From Archaeoglobi archaeon (GTDB taxonomy: Archaea > Halobacteriota > Archaeoglobi > Archaeoglobales > Archaeoglobaceae): a DNA stretch of 20,504 bases. The stretch's first letter is position 1. Each line of letters starts with the position of its first letter. The position numbers and the translations under genes were made by a program. The DNA is taken from contig QNUZ01000011.1 in assembly GCA_004347865.1 (NCBI GenBank), forward strand, positions 1 through 20,504, written 5' to 3'. Below the pieces are notes generated by a model. It had not been told where the DNA came from, did not search any database, and saw only the letters and a program-made list of their open reading frames with translations. Shown piece after piece: positions 15,374-20,504 of this stretch.

Positions 15374-15395
15374 TTTTATCACCCAAAAAATAAGA

Positions 15396-16589
15396 TTACA
15401 TGAGAGGATGCTTTCTTATCTGGCTAAGCTTTGACGGCACCCTGCCCAACAGGGATCTTGCAATTATCTCAAGCTCTATTTCTCTAGTTCCTTCGTATAT
15501 CTCGAGAATTCTGACGTCTCTGTACATTCTCGAAATAGCCTGTTCTCCCATGTATCCGTAACCTCCATGGATCTGCAGGGCTTCGTTGACGATCTCATTT
15601 GCGGCGTGTGCGCAGTAGTACTTAGCCATTGCGGTAACTCCAGGATCAGGCATTCCCTGCTTGTCTTGGAGATATGCCGCCTGATATGCAAGCAGCCTCG
15701 CGCACTCGAGCTTTACCCTCATTTTTGCGAGCTTGTCCTGTGTGACCTGGAAGTCGATCAGCTTCTGTTCGAAGAGTTCCCTGTTCTTTGCGTAATTGAA
15801 GGCTAGCTCAAAGGCACCCTGAGCAAGACCTACTGCCTGGAAAGCTACCGGGATACGAGTAACGTTGAAGAACATCATGGTCTGGTAGAATCCATTTCCT
15901 TCCTCTCCAATCAGGTTTTCTTTTGGAACTCTAACGTTCTTGAATACTACCTCGGCGGTATCGCTTGCCCTTATGCCAAGTTTGTTGTGCAGTTTCTTTG
16001 CTTCAAGTCCGGGTGTTCCTTTTTCCACTATGAAGACGCTCATTCCGTGGTGCCTCTTCTTTGGGTTAGGGTCGGTTCTAGCAAGTACTATATAGTAATC
16101 TGCAATCGTTCCGTTGGTTATGAACATCTTTGTACCATTAATCACGTATTCGTCTCCTACCTTATCAGCTCTTGTCTTTATTCCCGCAACATCGCTTCCG
16201 GCCTGTGGTTCCGTATAGCAGGCGCAGCAGATCTTCTTTCCTTTTGCAAGTGGGGGCAAGTACTTTTCTCTCTGCTCTTCATTCCCGAACATCAGGATCT
16301 GCTCGGAACCGAAGGTGGAGGATAGGATCTGGCCTAGACCGCCGTCGACCCTCCAGAACTCTTCAACGACCAAGCAGGAATCCAGTATTCCTGCACCCTG
16401 TCCACCATAGTCCTCTGGGAAAGACATTCCAATGAATCCAAGCTCTGCAGCTTTCTTCCATAGTTCGAATGGGAACTTCTCTTCCCTGTCACATTCCTCA
16501 GCATACTTTGGAAACTCTTTTTCTGCAAACTCTCTGGCGGCGTCTTTTATGGCTTTCTGTTCATCCGTCAGGATAAACTCCGACAACAT
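15396..16589 (-). CDS. Acyl-CoA dehydrogenase
   Basis: An FAD enzyme that forms the 2,3-double bond of acyl-CoA in beta-oxidation and passes electrons to ETF. Domain order is standard: helical N-terminus (TDEQKAIKDAAREFAEKEFP), a beta domain with CYTEPQAGSDVAGIKTRA and the NGTKMFITNG signature, and a C-terminal helical bundle with QIHGGYGYMGE and RDVRILEIYEGTREIE. Glu366 in YEGT is at the position of the catalytic base of short/medium-chain members. The 397 residues are full length. ATG 16589 has GGTGAT five bases upstream. It is the first gene of the operon with thiolase; no ETF, hydratase or hydroxyacyl-CoA dehydrogenase gene is present in the window. The exact substrate is unknown. Confidence 0.96.
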   Translation of the reverse strand: MLSEFILTDEQKAIKDAAREFAEKEFPKYAEECDREEKFPFELWKKAAELGFIGMSFPEDYGGQGAGILDSCLVVEEFWRVDGGLGQILSSTFGSEQILMFGNEEQREKYLPPLAKGKKICCACYTEPQAGSDVAGIKTRADKVGDEYVINGTKMFITNGTIADYYIVLARTDPNPKKRHHGMSVFIVEKGTPGLEAKKLHNKLGIRASDTAEVVFKNVRVPKENLIGEEGNGFYQTMMFFNVTRIPVAFQAVGLAQGAFELAFNYAKNRELFEQKLIDFQVTQDKLAKMRVKLECARLLAYQAAYLQDKQGMPDPGVTAMAKYYCAHAANEIVNEALQIHGGYGYMGEQAISRMYRDVRILEIYEGTREIELEIIARSLLGRVPSKLSQIRKHPLM

Positions 16590-16617
16590 TTTCTATCACC
16601 TTTCCAGAGTTTTTTTA

Positions 16618-16642
16618 ACAGTATTTAAAGTTTGCTAACTTT
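16618..16642 (-). promoter_or_regulatory. Promoter and possible operator of the acyl-CoA dehydrogenase operon
   Basis: Minus-strand CTTTAAATAC (16621-16630) is a TATA box centred about 37 bases before the ATG, giving a leader of about 11 bases with the GGTGAT ribosome site. AAAGTTtGCtAACTTT (16627-16642) is a 16-base palindrome with one mismatched pair. It overlaps the upstream end of the TATA box and the BRE position, where a repressor would block TBP/TFB. The operator role is inference. Confidence 0.5.
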
Positions 16643-16758
16643 TAGATAATTTTTTAACGTCAAAAAGCCCTTCTTATTTTTTAAATCTTTCTAGCATTTT
16701 TTATCATACAGTATTTAATTTTCGGAAAAATTGGTATAAAATTAAAACTATCATTCTC
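16643..16758. other. A/T-rich intergenic stretch; rubredoxin terminator
   Basis: This stretch has no open frame or RNA gene that I can see. Minus-strand T tracts right after the rubredoxin stop (AGTTTTAATTTTATACC and AATTTTTCC) are a likely terminator. The 11-mer ACAGTATTTAA at 16708-16718 repeats the one at the downstream acyl-CoA dehydrogenase TATA box (16618-16628). Confidence 0.5.
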
Positions 16759-16920
16759 TTAACTCAATTTTTCGAACTGGTCCTTCGTTGCACCGCAAAC
16801 AGGGCAAACCCAGTCTTCTGGCAGATCTTCCCACTTGGTTCCGGGAGGAACGTTGCTATCGGGATCCCCCTCATTTTCGTCGTATACATATCCACAAACG
16901 CTGCATTGGTATTTTGACAT
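16759..16920 (-). CDS. Rubredoxin
   Basis: A 53-residue mononuclear-iron electron carrier. The iron is held by two CxxCG loops: Cys6 and Cys9 in YQCSVCGYVYDE, and Cys39 and Cys42 in DWVCPVCGATKD. The conserved aromatic and proline residues between them are present (GDPDSNVPPGTKWEDLPEDW), and the ending FEKLS is also typical. In anaerobic archaea rubredoxins commonly pass electrons to oxygen- or superoxide-detoxifying enzymes; no partner gene is visible here. The ATG at 16920 has a strong GGGGGGTG ribosome site seven bases upstream. It is divergent from the MgtE-like gene across a 71-base gap containing a palindromic TATA element. Confidence 0.96.
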   Translation of the reverse strand: MSKYQCSVCGYVYDENEGDPDSNVPPGTKWEDLPEDWVCPVCGATKDQFEKLS

Positions 16921-16952
16921 TTAAAACACCCCCCTGATTATTTTGCAAGAAA

Positions 16953-16962
16953 GTATATATAC
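16953..16962. promoter_or_regulatory. Palindromic TATA element between rubredoxin and mgtE-like genes
   Basis: GTATATATAC is a perfect 10-base palindrome. Its centre lies about 37 bases from the rubredoxin ATG and about 34 bases from the transporter TTG, leaving short leaders with Shine-Dalgarno sites on both sides. No other convincing TATA box is seen in the gap, so one TBP site may serve both directions. Purine-rich CAAGAAA on the plus-strand side fits a BRE for the transporter. Confidence 0.55.
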
Positions 16963-16991
16963 CTGTCGGGGTCATTGATTCGGGGATAATA

Positions 16992-18176
16992 TTGGCAGTG
17001 GTAATTCCAGAGAGGGAATTGAGCTATAGAACGGCTTTAAGATTAATTGTTCCCGTTCTTTATCTTTGTTTAATCTTTGATGTATTTGCAGGATTCTTTC
17101 TTGGTACAAATTTTGAGAAGTTTGTTGAGAACTATCCCTATCTTCTTATTGTACTTCCGGGCCTGATGGGGCTTAGGGGGAATGTATTCGGGTCAATGGC
17201 CTCGAGATTATCCACCGCATTTTATCTCGGTTCTTCTGAGGCCAATTTTAAGGACAGATACGTGTTTAGTAACTTCTTCTTTTCCGTATGGCTTGCAACG
17301 ATACCAGCATTGATTCTACTACTTCTGGCTTTTTTTAAGTACCGTGATTTGGACTCGATGATAGCTGCAACGGAAATAGCAATAAGTTCCAGTGTTATTT
17401 CTGCGATTTTTTTGTCGCTTTCCACTGCGCTGGTGGTCATACTTGCATTCAGGAGAGCCATAGATCCGGATAGCATTTCGGGGCCTTTCATAACTTCCGT
17501 AGCGGATTTGATAACGATCCCGTCCTTGGTATTGCTGATCTTTCTTTTCGAAATCAAAATTGGCTGGATCTTGGCATTAATATTGACCCTTGTCCTTGCA
17601 ATCTCCATAATAATATCTTTGACAGAGAAGAAAAACTGGAAGATCTATAGGGAATCAATGGCAATAGTATGCTCTCTGGCTTTGATTCAGAGCATAACTG
17701 GTAACATTCTCGATGAGTACTCTAAGATAATATATCTTTCCCTCTTTGTGAGTTTTGCATATCCATCAATCCTAGATCAGCTAGGTAATTATGGTTGTAT
17801 AGTAGTTGCGAGGACGTCCACAAAGCTTCATTTGGGTGAGATAGAAGGATTCGATCTCAAAAAGGCTATGGAGGATATTAAGTATCTTCTCTTTACAGCC
17901 CCCTTTGTTTATCCATTCATTTCGGTCATCCCGTTTGTGATGGCATACGTTTACTTTGGCACAATTCCATTTAACGCCTTTGCGTTGGCGATATTCTTTT
18001 TTTCCTTTATTTCCATGGTATTTTTGGTCCTATTGCTTTCCTTCTACCTCAGCGTTCTTCTACACAAATTGAGAATAGATCCCGATAATGGCGGGATTCC
18101 ATTGGTGACAACTATTGCGGATGTTCTCGGCACTATCTATGCAGTCGGAATAGCCCTGCTATTTGTCACCTTCTAA
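16992..18176 (+). CDS. MgtE/SLC41-type divalent cation transporter, two fused membrane domains
   Basis: A 394-residue integral membrane protein with about ten hydrophobic segments, arranged as two MgtE-like halves. GLMGLRGNVFGSMASRLSTA (around Asn64) is echoed by LGNYGCIVVARTSTKLHLG (around Asn266). IDPDSISGPFITSVADLITI (157-176) is echoed by IDPDNGGIPLVTTIADVLGT (362-381), so the halves are offset by about 202-205 residues. The family transports magnesium or related divalent cations. Bacterial MgtE is a dimer with cytosolic N and CBS domains, both absent here, so gating must differ. TTG 16992 is chosen because GGGGAT (16982-16987) lies four bases before it, matching the spacing of other genes here; GTG 16998 is the alternative. 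The 3' end overlaps the convergent regulator gene by 11 bases. Confidence 0.82.
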   Translation: MAVVIPERELSYRTALRLIVPVLYLCLIFDVFAGFFLGTNFEKFVENYPYLLIVLPGLMGLRGNVFGSMASRLSTAFYLGSSEANFKDRYVFSNFFFSVWLATIPALILLLLAFFKYRDLDSMIAATEIAISSSVISAIFLSLSTALVVILAFRRAIDPDSISGPFITSVADLITIPSLVLLIFLFEIKIGWILALILTLVLAISIIISLTEKKNWKIYRESMAIVCSLALIQSITGNILDEYSKIIYLSLFVSFAYPSILDQLGNYGCIVVARTSTKLHLGEIEGFDLKKAMEDIKYLLFTAPFVYPFISVIPFVMAYVYFGTIPFNAFALAIFFFSFISMVFLVLLLSFYLSVLLHKLRIDPDNGGIPLVTTIADVLGTIYAVGIALLFVTF

Positions 18177-18609
18177 AATACAGGAATAGAATGAAAGATA
18201 TAAGCGCTATTGTCGTAATTGCCACCAATTGAAGCAAGAAGTAATCTGGAGTAACTTCTGTGGCTGTAGGCGTGACCTTTTTTGTTATTTCCGCCATTCC
18301 GGCCTCTTTGATTCTATGGAGGCCCTGAACTATCGCGGCAATGGCCGATATTAGTGCACAACTTAGGAATATCAATGAAGCTAAAACTCGGATCTGCAAG
18401 CTTTTCAGTCCACGCTCAGTGATTCGGTAATAAACCCATTTTCCCCTTTCAACCCGTTCAACTAGTCCTCCAGCCTGTAGTCTTTCAAGGTGATAACTTG
18501 CAGTGGTTTTTGAAAATCCAAGGATCTTAGAAAGCTCCGAGATGGTGTAGGGTCTTTCCTTCAGCTTTAGTAGGATCTGCAGTCTTGTCGAGATTAAGAG
18601 CTCTAGCAC
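18166..18609 (-). CDS. Winged-helix (ArsR/MarR-like) regulator with two C-terminal membrane segments
   Basis: A 147-residue protein. Residues 1-70 form a winged-helix DNA-binding domain: RLQILLKLKERPYTISELSK, recognition helix FSKTTASYHLERLQAGGLVE and wing RGKWVYYRITERG. Residues about 73-95 and 123-144 are strongly hydrophobic, joined by a 27-residue loop (AEITKKVTPTATEVTPD). The protein is therefore probably membrane-anchored with the DNA-binding domain in the cytoplasm and the loop outside. The start is GTG 18609, since no ATG is available. A TATA-like TTTTAATT (18632-18639, minus strand) is centred about 26 bases upstream and no ribosome site is seen, so the mRNA is probably leaderless. 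The target is unknown; the transporter it overlaps tail to tail is one candidate. Confidence 0.82.
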   Translation of the reverse strand: MLELLISTRLQILLKLKERPYTISELSKILGFSKTTASYHLERLQAGGLVERVERGKWVYYRITERGLKSLQIRVLASLIFLSCALISAIAAIVQGLHRIKEAGMAEITKKVTPTATEVTPDYFLLQLVAITTIALISFILFLYFRR

Positions 18610-18631
18610 GGGATTATTTTTTGAATAGAAG

Positions 18632-18639
18632 AATTAAAA
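18632..18639 (-). promoter_or_regulatory. TATA-like element of the membrane-bound regulator gene
   Basis: Minus-strand TTTTAATT is centred about 26 bases before the GTG start, with no ribosome site in between. The region is very A/T-rich, so the exact box is uncertain. It would make this gene independent of the panE transcript. Confidence 0.4.
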
Positions 18640-18653
18640 TTTTTTGTTTCGTT

Positions 18654-19100
18654 TTAATTTATAAAACTTAATCCAACAAATGGGAGGATAACGATTAAGC
18701 CTGCAATGCAGATTCCTATTAGTATTGAGATCGTTGACTTTATTCTGTTCATCTTTAGCAGGGTTGCAATAAGACATCCTGTCCACGCACCACTGGCTGG
18801 CAGAGGTACTGCAACGAATATTAAAAGCCCTATGTAACCGTACTTCTCTACAATTCCTTTTTTTCTTTCCACTCTTTGCTCTATTCTCTTGTAGATGCTC
18901 CAGATTGGTTCAATCCCACTGAAGAGTTCTATAAGCCTATTTAATCCTATCAGTAATAATGGGACAGGCAGAAAGTTTCCTATGATCGAAATTATGTACG
19001 CTTCTGCTGGGCTAAAGCCCAGGTAGATCGCAAGCGGAATCCCGCCCCTGAGTTCAAGTATCGGTGAGGCCGAGATCAGTAAAACTTGAAGTAAGTTCAT
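18654..19100 (-). CDS. Small multidrug export (COG2426-type) membrane protein
   Basis: A 148-residue polytopic membrane protein of the family annotated as small multidrug export proteins (Pfam Sm_multidrug_ex). That name has little experimental support. The signature ELRGGIPLAIYLG at residues 16-28 follows a hydrophobic start. Further family parts are IGNFLPVPLLL, a short charged loop (KRIEQRVERKKG), and VAVPLPASGAWTGCLIATLL, where a conserved proline pair lies in the membrane. The ATG at 19100 is inside the panE coding region (47-base overlap) and has GGAG two to five bases upstream. No later start would keep the conserved ELRGGIP region, so the overlap looks genuine. It is probably cotranscribed with panE. 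Confidence 0.82.
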   Translation of the reverse strand: MNLLQVLLISASPILELRGGIPLAIYLGFSPAEAYIISIIGNFLPVPLLLIGLNRLIELFSGIEPIWSIYKRIEQRVERKKGIVEKYGYIGLLIFVAVPLPASGAWTGCLIATLLKMNRIKSTISILIGICIAGLIVILPFVGLSFIN

Positions 19101-19947
19101 TCTCCAATCCCTTTATAATTTTGTAAACGAATTCGTTTGCATAGCAGTTCAGGCCTAATTCTCTGCATTTTTCAATCAATACGCCATTTATGTAGTCGAT
19201 CTCCGTTCTCTTTCCTTTCTCAATATCCTGAAGCATTGAGGATCTGTTTTTCGCCGTTGCCATTGCAACCCTTCTCACTTCGGAAACGGCATCGAACTCA
19301 TATCCCAGCCTCTTCATCAGTTCTTCTCCTTCCTTTGCGATTTGTGAGGCTAGGCCCCATAGATATTCGTTCTCCACAATCCTTCCGTTTCGGACCCTGC
19401 ATATTGCGGTCAATGGATTGATTGCAGAATTCAGCACAGCTTTGGCCCATATTCGAAATTCAATGTTCTCCACAAGCTCTAAATTTAGCTTCGCATTGGT
19501 TAGAAGCCCTCTCACCTCCCTTCCCAGGGAGTTGTTCGGCAGATAAATGCACCCCTCTCCAGCGTAAACTACGTGTCCAAAATCTTGAAGATTCGCTCCG
19601 TAACTCGTGACCCCCCTTACAACCTTCTCAGCGTATTTTTTGATCACATCTTCAACACCTATACCGTTCTGAACGCTACAGACGATTCCAGGGTCTACTT
19701 TGCTCAGAGCTCTCGCCGCTTCCTCTGTATCGTAGGCCTTAACTGTGAAAAATGTCAATTCAGCATCAGTCGGTTTTTCAACAGCTTTAACCTTGAGTTC
19801 TGCATTAATCAGCCCTGAAACTGTTAGCTTTTTTTTAATGGCCTTGAGTTGTTCTCCTCTAGCGACGAATACGACATCGTAGCCCGATAATTGGATGAGA
19901 GCCCCGAGCAGAGATCCAAGGGCGCCAGCGCCCATTATCTGGATCAT
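19054..19947 (-). CDS. panE: 2-dehydropantoate 2-reductase
   Basis: An NAD(P)H enzyme that reduces ketopantoate to pantoate for coenzyme A synthesis. The N-terminal Rossmann fold is MIQIMGAGALGSLLGALIQL with the Gly6, Gly8 and Gly11 fingerprint, then VVFVARGEQLKAI. The conserved VKAYDTEEA and QNGIGVED follow, and the catalytic lysine is Lys169 in IWAKAVLNSAINPLTA. The C-terminal helical domain ends normally. The start is ATG 19947 (297 residues): the Rossmann strand begins there, as in other members, and the TATA element is 24 bases upstream. A TTG at 19965 would add six unrelated residues. The downstream membrane gene overlaps its 3' end. Other ketopantoate-reductase-like enzymes cannot be ruled out. 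Confidence 0.9.
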   Translation of the reverse strand: MIQIMGAGALGSLLGALIQLSGYDVVFVARGEQLKAIKKKLTVSGLINAELKVKAVEKPTDAELTFFTVKAYDTEEAARALSKVDPGIVCSVQNGIGVEDVIKKYAEKVVRGVTSYGANLQDFGHVVYAGEGCIYLPNNSLGREVRGLLTNAKLNLELVENIEFRIWAKAVLNSAINPLTAICRVRNGRIVENEYLWGLASQIAKEGEELMKRLGYEFDAVSEVRRVAMATAKNRSSMLQDIEKGKRTEIDYINGVLIEKCRELGLNCYANEFVYKIIKGLENELTSSFTDLGLTDT

Positions 19948-19967
19948 CGAATTCAGTCTGCACAAAG

Positions 19968-19973
19968 AATATT
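19968..19973. promoter_or_regulatory. Shared palindromic TATA-like element between panE and trpS
   Basis: AATATT is a perfect palindrome. It is centred 24 bases from the panE ATG on one side and 25-26 bases from the trpS GTG on the other, within a 48-base gap. Both distances are those expected for leaderless archaeal transcripts, and no ribosome site is seen on either side. Confidence 0.5.
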
Positions 19974-19995
19974 AACCTAATGCAAACGGAAAACT

Positions 19996-20504
19996 GTGAT
20001 CACCCCTTGGGAAGTTGAAGGAGTTATCGATTATAAGAAGCTGCTTGAAGAATTCGGGATCAATCCATTCGGTGAATTACTGAAATTCATTCCTAACCCA
20101 CACAAACTAATGCGGCGCGGGATAATCTTTGGACACAGAGATTACTGGAGGATCGTTGAGGCAATTAACTGCGCGAAGGATTTCGCAGTTATGTCGGGAT
20201 TTATGCCTTCAGGGGCCATTCACTTCGGACACAAAATGACGATGGACGAGATCATCTGGCATCAGAAACTCGGAGCGAGGGCCTTCGTCGCTATTGCTGA
20301 CATGGAAGCCCACTTGGTGCGCGGATTGAGCTACGAAAAAACCAAGCAGATAGGAATGGATTATGTGAAGAGCATAATTGCTCTGGGCCTCGAAAAAGAT
20401 GCTTTGATTTACTTTCAGTCAAAAAATGCCGCGGTTAAGGATCTGGCTTATGAATTATCTGCCGAGGTAAATCTTAATGAAATGAGGGCAATATATGGCT
20501 TTAG
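19996..20504 (+). CDS. trpS: Tryptophanyl-tRNA synthetase (5' part, runs off the window)
   Basis: A class I synthetase that charges tRNA-Trp. The first 169 residues are in the window and follow the archaeal/eukaryotic pattern: ITPWEVEGVIDYKKLLEEFG at the start, LMRRGIIFGHRDY, then SGFMPSGAIHFGHKMTMDE with HFGH (residues 76-79) in place of HIGH. AIADMEAHLVRG and YFQSKN also fit. The KMSKS region lies beyond the window end. GTG 19996 is the only start possible, because an in-frame TAA occurs at 19978-19980. The nearby ATG at 19980 is out of frame and soon meets a stop. It is divergent from panE and probably leaderless. Confidence 0.95.
   Translation, partial: MITPWEVEGVIDYKKLLEEFGINPFGELLKFIPNPHKLMRRGIIFGHRDYWRIVEAINCAKDFAVMSGFMPSGAIHFGHKMTMDEIIWHQKLGARAFVAIADMEAHLVRGLSYEKTKQIGMDYVKSIIALGLEKDALIYFQSKNAAVKDLAYELSAEVNLNEMRAIYGF

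Noticed and set aside
16643..16758. A small RNA gene or extra small protein in the A/T-rich gap
   Set aside because: There is no GC-rich structured segment (as expected for stable RNA in a thermophile), and no start with a ribosome site and a meaningful frame.
19980..20018. ATG at 19980 as the trpS start
   Set aside because: It is out of frame with the TrpRS coding sequence and reaches TGA within 13 codons.
1..20504. Mobile element, CRISPR array, toxin-antitoxin or defence system
   Set aside because: I found no terminal inverted repeats, transposase, integrase, regularly spaced repeats or such proteins; every gene is chromosomal housekeeping, metabolic or membrane type.

Overview
The window is archaeal and most likely comes from an Archaeoglobales-type euryarchaeon. 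The evidence is: RNA polymerase subunit B split into B'' and B'; A split into A' and A''; the archaeal transcription/str gene order; EF-2, Sec61-beta and archaeal TrpRS and ArgRS; and TATA-box promoters with several apparently leaderless genes. It also carries fatty-acid beta-oxidation genes (acyl-CoA dehydrogenase and thiolase), which methanogens usually lack, in DNA of moderate GC. The genus cannot be fixed from sequence alone.

Layout. (1) 1-10069, plus strand: one long, tightly packed operon. It holds the tail of rpoB'', then rpoB', rpoA', rpoA'', rpl30e, nusA, rps12, rps7, EF-2 and a Nip7-like PUA protein. Neighbours overlap by 4 bases or are 1-9 bases apart, so expression is probably translationally coupled. 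(2) 10095-13779, minus strand: a GYD-domain gene with its own promoter; a UPF0212-arfC pair (riboflavin/F420 precursor step); and an argS-VTT membrane protein pair. (3) 13855-14043: secG, divergent from argS. (4) 14129-16589, minus strand: an acyl-CoA dehydrogenase-thiolase operon. (5) 16759-18176: a 53-residue rubredoxin gene, divergent from a two-domain MgtE/SLC41-type cation transporter. (6) 18166-19947, minus strand: panE, a small-multidrug-export family membrane protein, and a winged-helix regulator with two C-terminal membrane segments that converges on and overlaps the transporter. (7) 19996 to the end: the 5' part of trpS, divergent from panE.

The genes cover transcription, translation, protein secretion, cofactor synthesis (riboflavin/F420, CoA) and fatty-acid oxidation. 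I see no insertion sequence, CRISPR array, tRNA or rRNA gene, intein or defence island, and no gene-free stretch over 300 bases. The most interesting material is regulatory. Two divergent gene pairs appear to share one palindromic TATA element. Promoters split into a leaderless class (TATA centre 24-28 bases before the start) and a Shine-Dalgarno class (34-38 bases). A 16-base imperfect palindrome overlaps the promoter of the beta-oxidation operon. I found no clear wholly new system.
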